Shown one piece after another: positions 32,116-41,143 of a stretch of 64,000 nucleotides of DNA. The stretch is from Paenibacillus_G elgii_A (GTDB lineage: Bacteria > Bacillota > Bacilli > Paenibacillales > NBRC-103111), in contig JBHJMN010000001.1 in NCBI GenBank assembly GCA_042219835.1, positions 248,001 to 312,000 on the forward strand. The letters run 5' to 3'. Under the pieces are notes generated by a model. That model was not told the origin of the DNA, ran no database searches, and saw only the letters and a list, made by a program, of their open reading frames with translations. Numbering within the stretch: position 1 is the first letter of the stretch; each line of letters opens with the position of its first letter. Both the position numbers and the translations under genes were made by a program.

Positions 32116-32832
32116 TTATTTGTTATGAAGCTCCAGCACATATCCGCTGCCGCGAACCGCACTGATGAGAAAGGTGTCTTTGCCGTATTTTTTACGAATC
32201 CGGTACACCAGCGCATTCAATTCGTCCATCGTCACATCCGGAATCCCGTCCTCGCCGACCGAACGCTCCGGCCATACGGCCTGCTTGATTTCGGCAATCG
32301 GCACGAGCCGATTGGCATGATCGTACAACAGCTGAATAAGCAAAAATTCTTTCTCGGACATTGCAATCCGCTTCCCGTCAACCACGCACTCCCGTTTCTC
32401 CCAATGAATCGTCAGCGGGCCGCTCGGCTCGTCCCACCGCTGCGTAATGCTGAGCGGCTCGAATTCCAGCGTCTGATCGGCGAAAAGATAGGAGAAATGC
32501 AGTACTGTCATTCCCTTGGCCAGCTTGATGATATCAAACGATTTCAGCGGATACGGTTGATTCGGTTCGACGATCACGCCGTTGATTTCCGTGCCGTGCA
32601 TGCTGCCCAGATCGTACAGGACCGCACGCTCCTCTTCTTTTCGGATAACTATATGTTTACGGGAAATAAACGCGTTCGAAAAAGCGAAGTCCGGAGAATA
32701 CGAGTTCGATGCCCTGCCGATAACCGTTTCGGCGGCGGTCAGATTGAGGCACGTTCCCGAGCGGAAAGGCTCTCCGCGAATCACATAAAGACAAGCGAAT
32801 GTATCCAGTTTCGTTCCCTCCGAGTGCTGCAC
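32116..32832 (-). CDS. FHA domain - winged helix transcriptional regulator
   Basis: A 238-residue protein. The N-terminal FHA domain (about 15-115) has the phosphothreonine-binding signature: VIGRASN, FISRKHIVI and DLGSMHGTEING. The C-terminal half (about 135-235) is an OmpR/PhoB-type winged helix with MSEKEFLLIQLLYDH, DELNALVYRIRKKYG and the closing AVRGSGYVLEL. It therefore couples recognition of a phosphorylated partner to DNA binding. The start is GTG with GAAAGG upstream. It sits directly before the MurA-like gene in the same orientation, so control of a wall-synthesis step by Ser/Thr kinase signalling is a plausible inference. Confidence 0.85.
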   Translation of the reverse strand: MQHSEGTKLDTFACLYVIRGEPFRSGTCLNLTAAETVIGRASNSYSPDFAFSNAFISRKHIVIRKEEERAVLYDLGSMHGTEINGVIVEPNQPYPLKSFDIIKLAKGMTVLHFSYLFADQTLEFEPLSITQRWDEPSGPLTIHWEKRECVVDGKRIAMSEKEFLLIQLLYDHANRLVPIAEIKQAVWPERSVGEDGIPDVTMDELNALVYRIRKKYGKDTFLISAVRGSGYVLELHNK

Positions 32833-33118
32833 AGCGGCCTTTCGTCGTTGTGCGGTCGATAAAAATAAGTTGACCTCCTATCATCATAGCTTATTTCAGC
32901 CTTGAAGGAAAATAGGCTACGCTGACGCATCAGTTATATTTCGGTAATACGACCTTGTCAGGGAAAAGCGGAGCGCCTAAAAAGCCGCTTCGCCGAATGG
33001 TTCTGTGGCAGTATGCAGCTCTACAACGACCCTAATCCACCGTACTATCTACAAGACGAAGGTCCGTGGTATAATAGCACTACTTTAACGAAAACGCATT
33101 CATACAGGAGATCAGCCT

Positions 33119-34720
33119 ATGCCTTTGTTTCTTCGCCTAGCGGCTTTGACTTGCAGCTTATTTCTTCTCATTATTCTGCAATCTTCGGGCTACATTCGAC
33201 CTCCCGTCCCTCTGCCGCCCGAGATTGAAAGTCAAATCGCGTGGACGCCTGAAGAGCTGCAAAAGCCCCCGAACATCATCGTCCTGCTCAGTGAAGCATT
33301 TTGGGACATTACTCAGATCAATAGCCTGCGCTTCAGCAAGGACCCGGCGCCGATGTTCCATGCGCTGCAGAAGAAATTCACCCACGGCACGCTGCTCTCC
33401 CCGATGTTCGGCGGCGGTACGGCCAACGTCGAGCTGGAGGTGCTGACCGGGCATTCGATGCGCTTTTTCCCGGAGAATTCCATTCCTTACGAGCAGTACA
33501 TCAAGCAGCCGACCGCTTCGCTTGCCAGCCTGTTGTTGGGACAAGGTTATACGACGACAGCGATCAGTCCGTTTTACCATTGGTTCTTCAACAGCTCGGA
33601 AGTATATAAGCATCTCGGATTTTCGCGCTTCATCAGTCTGGAGTATTTTAATCCGGACGAATATGTCGGTCCGTACATGGGAGATCATGCCGTCGTGCGG
33701 CGCATCATCGAGGAGACCGAGCGAAGTCCCGGTGCGGACTTCATTTTTGCCAATACAATGGAAAACCATTATCATTACTGGCCGGGCAAGTTTAAAAAGA
33801 ACCATATCCAAGTGAAAGGCCCTATGTCCAACGAGGGCACAGGCATTGCCGAGACGTATGCGCAAGGCTTGTCGGGCGCCGATCGGGCGCTTCAGGAGCT
33901 GGTTGTGCATTTCAGCAAGTTGAAGGAGCCGACGATCATTGTTTTTTTCGGCGACCATCTCCCTTCCTTGGAAAAGCTTTTGGTTTATAAGGAATCGAAT
34001 TATATTAGCGGCGAGGACGACCCCGACTTCTTGGAAAAAATGCATAACACTCCCGTCGTCGTCTGGAGCAACTATTTGCCGAAGGAAGCGAAAGAAGAAC
34101 TCCATATGAGTCCGTCGTTTCTCGGGCCATACATTTTGAATCTGGCGAAGCGCCCGGGCAGTCCGTACACGGACTATTTGTCCGACCTGTACCGAAAAAT
34201 GCCGGTGCTCCCGCCGAAAACGTACTATGAAGCGATGAACATCGACGTTAATCTGGTACAGCAGTACGAGGCTAGGCAGAAGGCCATCCTGGAGCTGGAG
34301 AAGCAGGCGGCTGCAAGCAGCGGAAGCTCAAGCGCGACTGGCGAGGCCGGGATGGCGGACAGCGGCGCAAGCGGCGCGGCGGGCGGTAATACGAAAGAAA
34401 ATCCGTTTATTCTAGGCTATGGCGAACCGCTGATCGAACAGGTAAGCCCCGCTTCCTTAACTGTCGGGGGCAATGCTTTCGGAAGATCGCAGCTTACCGT
34501 ACATGGCGGAAGATACGGCCTCGGCAGCACCGTATTCATCAACGGCGTACCGCAGCAGACGACTTGGCAGAGCGAACACTCGCTTAGCGTCAACCTGCCG
34601 AATGCCCTGACGGCCAAAGCCGCAATGCTCGACGTCCAGGCCTGCGTCGTCGATTCCAAGAATCGGGTGCTGGCAGCCTCGCGAATCGTAAAAGTACCTG
34701 TGCAAGAAAATAAGCACTAA
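33119..34720 (+). CDS. LTA synthase/sulfatase family protein with a single N-terminal anchor
   Basis: A 533-residue protein. Unlike LtaS, which has five membrane helices, it has one (about 5-24) before a sulfatase-fold domain (about 45-360). LtaS-type catalytic positions are visible: Glu in VLLSEAFWD, the Thr nucleophile in FGGGTANVE, and Asp-His in FFGDHLPS. After a low-complexity Ala/Gly/Ser linker (about 400-430) comes an IPT/TIG-like beta domain beginning EQVSPASLTVGGNAF. It probably acts outside the membrane as a phosphotransferase on a lipid or polymer. GGAGA is upstream of the ATG. The role in wall polymer decoration is inferred. Confidence 0.8.
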   Translation: MPLFLRLAALTCSLFLLIILQSSGYIRPPVPLPPEIESQIAWTPEELQKPPNIIVLLSEAFWDITQINSLRFSKDPAPMFHALQKKFTHGTLLSPMFGGGTANVELEVLTGHSMRFFPENSIPYEQYIKQPTASLASLLLGQGYTTTAISPFYHWFFNSSEVYKHLGFSRFISLEYFNPDEYVGPYMGDHAVVRRIIEETERSPGADFIFANTMENHYHYWPGKFKKNHIQVKGPMSNEGTGIAETYAQGLSGADRALQELVVHFSKLKEPTIIVFFGDHLPSLEKLLVYKESNYISGEDDPDFLEKMHNTPVVVWSNYLPKEAKEELHMSPSFLGPYILNLAKRPGSPYTDYLSDLYRKMPVLPPKTYYEAMNIDVNLVQQYEARQKAILELEKQAAASSGSSSATGEAGMADSGASGAAGGNTKENPFILGYGEPLIEQVSPASLTVGGNAFGRSQLTVHGGRYGLGSTVFINGVPQQTTWQSEHSLSVNLPNALTAKAAMLDVQACVVDSKNRVLAASRIVKVPVQENKH

Positions 34721-34849
34721 AAGCCGTGCATACGCACTGTAGAAGCATGTCGACTCCTGCGCTTGCCCGGGAAATGGACGAATCCGCCCGGGCCAGCGTC
34801 TTTGCCGTATTCGCCAACGGCGCCTCATGGCCAACTTGAAATCAGGTTT

Positions 34850-35932
34850 CTATGTTATCGAATGCTTCGTCCCGCTCCACCGCTCGTAGAACAGTATCCT
34901 GTCCCGCCGCACGAAGCAGAGCAGCGCATGGATGCCGAAGACAAGGTTCAGGAGCCCTGCGACAAGCAGCAACGGGATCATCACCATCGAAGGAAGGTTG
35001 TTCATTTCGCCGCTGATAAACAGCACATTAGGACCGCCAATCACGAAATACAACGAAACGCAGCGGACCAATAGCGCGTGCAGCGTCAACCCGCCATCCT
35101 TTCCGTTCAGGCGAATGCGCACGATCCGCTTGCCCAGCGTCCTGCCTTCGGTCAAGTATGGCACGACGACAAAATAGAAGAGGACGGCCCCTGCAATGGG
35201 AAGCAGCATATGCCGCCCGAGGAAAAATAGAACGAACGGCGACAATACCGCCCAGTCGATCAGCCAGGCGACAAAACGGCGGGTGTAGCTGACACGCGTA
35301 ACGGAAAGATCGACGCCTTCGTCCAGCGTATCGCTTCGGGGCATAAAGGCCGTCAGCCATGGAGCTACCGCATAACCGACCAGGCCGCCTGCCGTATTAA
35401 GCATCAGATCGTCCACATCGAACAGACGGTAGGGGCAATCATAAATCCCGTACAGCCCCGTTCCCTGCGTCACTTCAAAAAACAGCGACACCAGAAACGT
35501 CGTAACCGTCGTCCGGAGAATGCGGCGCCGAAAATAATAGCGCAAAAATACGCCCAGAGGGACTAGCAGCAGCACATTGAATGCCACTTGCAGAAACGCC
35601 CGTTCCCCGAACACCTTAAGATACGTTGCCGGATTGTTCCACTGCAGACCGGTTTCCCGCAGAAAATCGCGGACAAACTGGAACGGTGCCCACAGATTGT
35701 ACGAACTCGCCGTCCCGGAGCAAGTATGCCGGGTATCCGGCAGCGGCAGGATGACCAAATACAAGGCGCACAATAAATACAGTAGAAAAGAATACAGGAC
35801 AATGACGCGTATTTTATTGACGTAGCCGTATTTCCGGTACTGCACGATCAGAAACGGCAGCGTAAAGACGAATGCCAGCAGCGGAAACGTCTGCAACGCG
35901 TAGCCGATTGGAAACAAATAAGCTTGAAGCAT
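34850..35932 (-). CDS. VanZ-like / RDD family fusion membrane protein
   Basis: A 360-residue integral membrane protein. The N-terminal half (about 1-190) is VanZ-like: it has helices with RVIVLYSFLLYLLCALYLV, NVLLLVPLGVFLRYYF and the family motif FDVDDLMLNTAGGLVGYA. The C-terminal half (about 210-350) is an RDD domain starting YTRRFVAWLIDWAVL and containing GRTLGKRIVRIRL. Both domains are common alone and fused in Paenibacillus-type genomes. VanZ is associated with teicoplanin resistance, but the biochemical function of either domain is not settled. Confidence 0.85.
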   Translation of the reverse strand: MLQAYLFPIGYALQTFPLLAFVFTLPFLIVQYRKYGYVNKIRVIVLYSFLLYLLCALYLVILPLPDTRHTCSGTASSYNLWAPFQFVRDFLRETGLQWNNPATYLKVFGERAFLQVAFNVLLLVPLGVFLRYYFRRRILRTTVTTFLVSLFFEVTQGTGLYGIYDCPYRLFDVDDLMLNTAGGLVGYAVAPWLTAFMPRSDTLDEGVDLSVTRVSYTRRFVAWLIDWAVLSPFVLFFLGRHMLLPIAGAVLFYFVVVPYLTEGRTLGKRIVRIRLNGKDGGLTLHALLVRCVSLYFVIGGPNVLFISGEMNNLPSMVMIPLLLVAGLLNLVFGIHALLCFVRRDRILFYERWSGTKHSIT

Positions 35933-36113
35933 TGTTGTTCACACCCATGCTGTAATATTTGATAAAAATTATAACGGAAATACGGCGGTCTTCCCATAGA
36001 TTTCAGCTTGCAGGAGTGACATTATTGTCACCCTGTATACGCAAAAAAACACGCTGAAAACCAGCGTGTCATGCGATTTTGTACAAAAATGGCCTGTCCC
36101 GCTAAAACTTTTT

Positions 36114-36557
36114 TTACAGCTCCTTGCGCATACGCACGTGCCAGATTCCGGCGTCGAGGAACGGCTCGGTCGAAATCGTTTTGTAGCCTAATTTCTCGTA
36201 AAACGCCTCTGCATGGGTCTGGGCATCCAGGATGATCGTCGGAACGCCCTGCGTCCGTACGTCCTCTTCCATCGCCTGAATGATCTGGCGTCCGAGCCCG
36301 TATCCGCGGTACGGCTTCATTACGGCAATCCGCTGGAGCTTGGCCGTCTTCCCGTCGTACATGATCCAGCGGGCAGCCGCGGCGGGCTCATTTCCGTTCT
36401 TGATCAGAAAATGCCTTGCGGCGCTTGGCGAAGCATCGTATTCGTCTATCTCTTCTTCCGGTGAAACCCCTTGCTCTTCCACGAACACGCGAACACGTAC
36501 GGCAAAGCAGTCGCGAAGCTGTTCTTCTGTATGTACTGGCATAATGCTCAAATCCAT
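36114..36557 (-). CDS. GNAT family N-acetyltransferase
   Basis: A 147-residue acetyltransferase. The acetyl-CoA binding motif A is seen in LQRIAVMKPYRGYGLGRQII (R-G-x-G-x-G/A variant RGYGLG), and the end LDAQTHAEAFYEKLGYKTI is typical of the ElaA/YjcF-like subgroup. The start has a G-rich GGGGG site. The substrate is unknown. It starts 18 bases after the metal-dependent hydrolase gene, so the two are probably cotranscribed. Confidence 0.85.
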   Translation of the reverse strand: MDLSIMPVHTEEQLRDCFAVRVRVFVEEQGVSPEEEIDEYDASPSAARHFLIKNGNEPAAAARWIMYDGKTAKLQRIAVMKPYRGYGLGRQIIQAMEEDVRTQGVPTIILDAQTHAEAFYEKLGYKTISTEPFLDAGIWHVRMRKEL

Positions 36558-36575
36558 GATGTCTTTTCCCCCAAG

Positions 36576-37265
36576 CTATAACGTAAGTTTTTCTCCCGGC
36601 TGTAATGCCCGGCTCTGGATGCCTTTATCCCGAAGTCCGGCGGCGAAACGATCCGCATCCTGAACAATCGGCGGGAACGTATTGAAATGAAGCGGCACGA
36701 CCGTTTTCGCGCCCAGCCACTCGGCGGCTAAGGCCGCATCGTCCGGTCCCATCGTAAATACGTCGCCGATCGGCAGGAACGCCAGATCGATCTTGTGGCG
36801 CTGGCCGATCAGCTTCATATCGGAGAATAACGCCGTGTCCCCGCTGTGAAGAATCGTCAGCCCGTCCCACTTGATCACATATCCGCCGGGCATCCCCCCA
36901 TAGATGATTTTCTTCTCTTCTTCCAGTACGATTCCCGAGCTGTGGATCGCTTGAATCATCTCGATCTCCGCAAATCCGATCGACGCTCTGCCGCCGATAT
37001 TCATCGCGAAGGTGTTCAGGCCCTGCCAGCTCATGTACGTCGCCAGCTCGAACGTTGCAATGACCGTTGCATTGTTGTTTTTGGCGATGGGCACGGTATC
37101 GAGAATATGGTCGGTATGTCCGTGTGTAAGAAGGACATATTCCGCCTTCACATCCTCGGGCTTGGTTGTCGCCAGACGGTTCCCGGAAATAAACGGATCG
37201 ATGATTAAGGAATGTCCTCCGTGAGTCAATTGTACGCAGGAATGACCATGATACCAAATCTCCAT
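36576..37265 (-). CDS. UPF0173 metal-dependent hydrolase (YtkL-like)
   Basis: A 229-residue protein of the metallo-beta-lactamase fold, beginning WYHGHSCVQLTHGGHSLIID. Metal ligands appear in LLTHGHTDHI, in LHSGDTALF and in PLHFNTFPP, the pattern of the UPF0173 family. AAGGAG lies 8 bases before the ATG. These enzymes are cytoplasmic hydrolases of unknown substrate. It is first in a likely two-gene unit with the GNAT gene. Confidence 0.85.
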   Translation of the reverse strand: MEIWYHGHSCVQLTHGGHSLIIDPFISGNRLATTKPEDVKAEYVLLTHGHTDHILDTVPIAKNNNATVIATFELATYMSWQGLNTFAMNIGGRASIGFAEIEMIQAIHSSGIVLEEEKKIIYGGMPGGYVIKWDGLTILHSGDTALFSDMKLIGQRHKIDLAFLPIGDVFTMGPDDAALAAEWLGAKTVVPLHFNTFPPIVQDADRFAAGLRDKGIQSRALQPGEKLTL

Positions 37266-37395
37266 ACGACCAGCTCCTTCTTTTGATTCGAATAGTTGCT
37301 TTTACACGAATTCTATTGTACCAAAGAGATGACGCGAAACTCAAAAAAAAGGCATCCGTTTCTGACGGCTCCTTTCGCGGCTGCACTATGCATCG

Positions 37396-37764
37396 TCAAT
37401 CCTGGCTCGCAAACGCCTTCTTCAAAGCCTCCCGGACCCGGTCCTTGCTGAACGGCTTGACGATAAAATCGCTTGCTCCCATCGAGACGGCCCGGATCAA
37501 CAGCGCCTGCTGGCCCATAGCGGACACCATGATTACTTTTGCGTCGGGGTCCTTATTCTTGATCTCCTCCAGTGCCGTGATCCCATCCATTTCGGGCATC
37601 GTAATGTCAAGCGTAACAAGATCCGGCTTCAGTTCAGAGTATAATGTCAGCGCTTCCAGTCCATTGCTCGCCTCGGCTACCGTTTCGTAACCCAATTCCT
37701 GAATTACGTTTCTCAGTATCATCCGCATGAATAGCGAATCGTCCACGATCAAGATTTTTTTCAC
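37396..37764 (-). CDS. CheY-like response regulator under riboswitch control
   Basis: A 122-residue stand-alone receiver domain. Acidic pocket KKILIVDDSLFM, phosphoacceptor Asp in LVTLDITMPEMDG, Thr/Ser in IMVSAMGQ and the conserved Lys in FIVKPFSKDR are all present. GTG 37764 (VKKIL) is chosen, with GGGGG upstream at about 9 bases; the longer frame reads into the leader. It has no output domain, so it should act by protein contact, as CheY does on the flagellar switch. Its leader has a c-di-GMP-I riboswitch and a terminator, tying its expression to the motility-sessility second messenger. Confidence 0.85.
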   Translation of the reverse strand: MKKILIVDDSLFMRMILRNVIQELGYETVAEASNGLEALTLYSELKPDLVTLDITMPEMDGITALEEIKNKDPDAKVIMVSAMGQQALLIRAVSMGASDFIVKPFSKDRVREALKKAFASQD

Positions 37765-37808
37765 GCCGAATTGCCCCCAACCCGTTGTTTTTATATACAA
37801 AAAAATAA

Positions 37809-37836
37809 GACCACCCCAAACGCCAAAAGGGAGGCC
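37809..37836 (-). terminator. riboswitch expression-platform terminator
   Basis: On the minus strand GGCCTCCC pairs with GGGGTGGTC (one mismatch, one wobble) and is followed by TTATTTTTTT. It lies between the riboswitch aptamer and the CheY-like gene. Confidence 0.7.
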
Positions 37837-37858
37837 GTGTTCGACTATTTCCTCTTGT

Positions 37859-37940
37859 CCTTCGGCAGCTGGCTGACATCGTGTTACACCTTAGTCCCTG
37901 TAGCTTTGCGTCCTTGACTTTCGCCAAGTTTGCCATATCG
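37859..37940 (-). promoter_or_regulatory. cyclic di-GMP-I (GEMM) riboswitch aptamer
   Basis: The minus strand carries the conserved series of the class: GGCAAAC, GCGAAAG, GGACGCAAAGCTAC, AGGGACTAAGG, then ATGTCAGCCAGCTGCCGAA. Order and spacing match the two parallel hairpins with the tetraloop/receptor contact and the ligand pocket. A terminator follows, so c-di-GMP should switch transcription of the CheY-like gene; whether it turns it on or off cannot be read by eye. Confidence 0.9.
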
Positions 37941-37965
37941 GTGACAAAAATCGATTGTAAATTGT

Positions 37966-37994
37966 ATTATAAGCATCCGGGGGGGAAAATACAA
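37966..37994 (-). promoter_or_regulatory. sigma-A promoter of the riboswitch transcript
   Basis: Minus strand: TTGTAT (37989-37994), 17 bases, TATAAT (37966-37971). The predicted start lies about 20 bases before the aptamer. Confidence 0.65.
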
Positions 37995-38069
37995 GTACAG
38001 AACAAAAAGACCTCTTCGCAACGTCTCCAGCCACTTGAGAGTTTGTTTGAAAGGCCTAATGCTTTGGGA

Positions 38070-40502
38070 TTACGCAGTCTCAGCGGAACGGTCCATGTTC
38101 TTCAAGAATCGTTCAAATTCATCCGGCGGCAGCGGCCTGCTGTAATAGTAGCCTTGCACTAGATCGCATTTTTTGTCACGTAAAAAATCGATTTGTTCCT
38201 GTGTCTCCACGCCTTCCGCGATGACCTGCAGGCCGAGATGGTGCGCCATGGCAACAATCGTAGCGACAATCGACGCCCCGCTGGACCCATAGGCAATGTC
38301 GCGTACGAACGATTGATCGATTTTCAGCTTGTCGATCGGGAACCGGTTCAAGTAGCTGAGCGAGCTGTAGCCGGTGCCAAAATCGTCCATGCTGACTTGC
38401 ACGCCGATTTGCTTCAGCCGTCGCAGCGTCGTTTCCGCATTGTTCGCGTCCGCGGCCATCATGCTTTCCGTAATTTCCAGATCGAGATATTTCGGCTCCA
38501 GACCCGATTCCTGCAGCGCTTCCCGGATCGATTCGATCAAATGCGGCTGCTCGAACTGCTTGTTCGACAGATTGACGGAAACGGGCATCGGCTGGAATCC
38601 GGCTTCCTGCCACAATTTGTTTTGCCGACAGGCCATGCGCAGCACACATTCGCCGATCCGATGAATCAGTCCGCTTTCCTCAGCGACCGGGATGAATAGT
38701 CCCGGCGAAACGAGACCTTGCTCGGGATGCCGCCAGCGCACCAGCGCCTCGGCTCCGATCACCCGGCCCTGCATATTCACCTGCGGCTGATAGTGCACCT
38801 CGAACTCATTCCGCTCCAGCGCAAGCCTCAAGCCGTTTTCAAGCGCAAGCTTCTGTTCGGATGCTTCATCCATTTCCGAGGAATAAGCCTGTACCCGGTT
38901 GCGCCCTTGTTTTTTGGAATAAAACAACGCTGAATCGGCATGCTTCAACAGCATTTCTCCGTTAGCGGAGACAGGCTGCACCGCGTAGCCGATGGTGAGG
39001 CTGAGATACACTTTGTGCGCTCCCAGCGTAAAGGGACGCTGGAGCCTCTCGTGAAGCCGCAGCGCTTCGACGGCCGCTTCGCTCTCTCCTCCTGCAATCC
39101 CGCACAGCAGCACGGCAAACTCGTCGCTGCCGATTCGCGCGATGACCTTGTCTTCGCCGGCGGCGTGATACAAACGGTCCGACAGCTGCCGCAGCAGCCT
39201 GTCCCCTTGCTTCTGCCCGATGGAATCGTTGATCAGCTTGAAGCGGTCGATATCGATGACCAAAAGCGCCCTTTCGGTTCCTTCTTCCGCCTCCGTCAGC
39301 ACGTTCAACGTTTCCAGCAAATAACGGCGGTTCGGCATCCCTGTCAGATCGTCCCGGTAAGCAAGGTCGTTAATCCGGCGCTCCGCTTGTTTCTTTTCCG
39401 TGATGTCTTGGCATATTCCGAACAGTCCGGTGACCTCCCGGTTCACGACTATGGGAACGCAGGTGACGCTGAGATCGATAGCTTGCCCCTGCTTATGCTT
39501 GATGGTCATTTCGAACTTCTGGGGGACGCCCTTTATGGATTCCGCAACCCTCCAGCCAAGCTCATCGGTATTCCAAACCTCCGAGATGCCGCTTAAGCTG
39601 CATCCAACGGTCTCCTCCGCCGAATAGCCCGTAATCGCCTCGACCGCCGGATTCGCGGCGATGAATCGCCCTTCCAAATCAATGGAGAACACCGCATCCG
39701 TATTATAATCAAACAGCGATTGAAAATGCTGCTCGCTTTCGTGAAGCTTGGCCGCATGGTACGCAAGCCGCTTGTCCACGAACGACGTCACAAGCGCAAT
39801 CCCCAGCAGCAACAGCGTCATCATGACGATTCCATAAGCAATCAACGACGTTTCCACGCTGAGATCGTTGTTCATCCAATGCACATGATCCAGACTGATG
39901 AAGCGGGCTGCCTGCATCCCCGTATAATGCATGCCGGAAATCGCCGCGCCCATAACAAAGCCGCTGCCGATTTTATAGTAAATGCGGGACCTGCCGATAT
40001 CATCGCGAAAATGAAAGGTCAGCCACATCGCAGCCATGGACGCGACCACTGCGACGATAACGGATAGGACCAAGTACAGCGGGCTGTACTGAATGACCGC
40101 GTTCATCTTCATCGCCGTCATTCCCGTATAATGCATGCCTACGATGCCGAAGGCCATAAACAGACCTCCGACGATCCAATTCCGCCATCCAAAATGCCTT
40201 CCTCCGACCGCGGCCAAAGCAATATACGAAGCGATGACGGCAAAGATCATCGAAAGCAGAACAAGGGCAACGTCGTAATGGACCTCCATCGGCATCCGGT
40301 AGGCAAGCATTCCTACAAAATGCATCGACCAGATCCCTAGCCCCATGGCCAGCGCCCCGCCGCTAAGCCATATTAACCTGGTACGCCCCCGGGCCGCTTT
40401 GACTCTGCCTCCCATATCCAATGCCGTGTAAGAAGCCAGGACCGAGATCACATAGGAAAGAAAGACCAAAAACCAATCATAGGTGCCAATCATTTGCTGC
40501 AT
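38070..40502 (-). CDS. MHYT-PAS-GGDEF-EAL cyclic di-GMP signalling protein
   Basis: An 810-residue membrane protein. The N-terminal seven-helix MHYT sensor (about 1-245) has repeated SMHFVGM, GMHYTGM and GMHYTGMQAA motifs thought to bind metal or a diatomic gas. A PAS domain (about 260-375) with NTDAVFSIDLEGRF follows, then GGDEF (about 385-545) with the altered active loop RIGSDEFAVL (GSDEF for GGDEF), then an EAL phosphodiesterase domain (about 555-800) with VHYQPQVN, GAEALVRWRHP, LEITESMM, DDFGTGYSS and EGVETQEQ, all catalytic positions kept. Its stop is about 130 bases before the c-di-GMP riboswitch unit, so enzyme and sensor RNA are neighbours. Confidence 0.93.
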   Translation of the reverse strand: MQQMIGTYDWFLVFLSYVISVLASYTALDMGGRVKAARGRTRLIWLSGGALAMGLGIWSMHFVGMLAYRMPMEVHYDVALVLLSMIFAVIASYIALAAVGGRHFGWRNWIVGGLFMAFGIVGMHYTGMTAMKMNAVIQYSPLYLVLSVIVAVVASMAAMWLTFHFRDDIGRSRIYYKIGSGFVMGAAISGMHYTGMQAARFISLDHVHWMNNDLSVETSLIAYGIVMMTLLLLGIALVTSFVDKRLAYHAAKLHESEQHFQSLFDYNTDAVFSIDLEGRFIAANPAVEAITGYSAEETVGCSLSGISEVWNTDELGWRVAESIKGVPQKFEMTIKHKQGQAIDLSVTCVPIVVNREVTGLFGICQDITEKKQAERRINDLAYRDDLTGMPNRRYLLETLNVLTEAEEGTERALLVIDIDRFKLINDSIGQKQGDRLLRQLSDRLYHAAGEDKVIARIGSDEFAVLLCGIAGGESEAAVEALRLHERLQRPFTLGAHKVYLSLTIGYAVQPVSANGEMLLKHADSALFYSKKQGRNRVQAYSSEMDEASEQKLALENGLRLALERNEFEVHYQPQVNMQGRVIGAEALVRWRHPEQGLVSPGLFIPVAEESGLIHRIGECVLRMACRQNKLWQEAGFQPMPVSVNLSNKQFEQPHLIESIREALQESGLEPKYLDLEITESMMAADANNAETTLRRLKQIGVQVSMDDFGTGYSSLSYLNRFPIDKLKIDQSFVRDIAYGSSGASIVATIVAMAHHLGLQVIAEGVETQEQIDFLRDKKCDLVQGYYYSRPLPPDEFERFLKNMDRSAETA

Positions 40503-40690
40503 AGTCTTTACCTTCTTTCCAATTCGATCCTTTTCTTTTCTATATTATACCTACGAGGCCTATATACCGTCTACATCTTTTTGTCGAAATAGCTCGAATA
40601 TAACGAAGATGCCGGAAGAGCGCATTTCTTTTCGATCGCATGCAAAAGAAGCAGATCTGCGCAGACCTGCTTCTCTCTTTAAACTGTTAT

Positions 40691-41110
40691 TTACGCGGTG
40701 GTGCGCTTCGATCTGCCTGCGGACAGCAAGCCGTCGAGCGCCAGCAGCGAGCTTCCGGCAATGGCCAAAGCGAGCGCCATGACGAAGAACGCCAAATCCA
40801 ACTCGTACCCGGCCATCTGCGGACTTCCCAAAAATCCGCCCGCCCATTTCGCCTTCACGATCGCGCCGATCATGATCAAGGCGAACAAAGAAGCTACGAT
40901 CCGGGTACCAAGGCCCAGGATCAAGGCGATTCCTCCGACCACCTCGATAATTCCTACGACATAGGCGGCGAAACCCGGAAGACCTATGCTTTCGAACCAA
41001 CCGGCGATGTTGCCGATGCCGCTCTGAAATTTAACCACGCCATGAACCAAAAAAGAAATGCCAAGCACAAGCCGGATCAATAGCAGACTCACTTCATAGT
41101 TCCTATTCAA
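40691..41110 (-). CDS. DoxX family membrane protein
   Basis: A 139-residue protein with four hydrophobic helices. It has the family opening LLLIRLVLGISFLVHGVVKF and the GGIALILGLGTRIVAS motif. The start is TTG with GGAGAG 6 bases upstream. DoxX proteins are linked to redox stress and thiol homeostasis, but activities are largely unknown. It lies 33 bases after the extradiol dioxygenase gene and should be cotranscribed with it, opposite an HxlR-type regulator. Confidence 0.85.
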   Translation of the reverse strand: MNRNYEVSLLLIRLVLGISFLVHGVVKFQSGIGNIAGWFESIGLPGFAAYVVGIIEVVGGIALILGLGTRIVASLFALIMIGAIVKAKWAGGFLGSPQMAGYELDLAFFVMALALAIAGSSLLALDGLLSAGRSKRTTA

Positions 41111-41143
41111 AGTTCTCTCTCCTTATTTTCCTATAGATTTCGT

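Noticed and set aside
32900..33060. Possible riboswitch upstream of the LTA-synthase-like gene
   Set aside because: There is a hairpin (AAGCGG/CCGCTT near 32968-32992) but no conserved core of a known riboswitch class and no terminator with a T-run.
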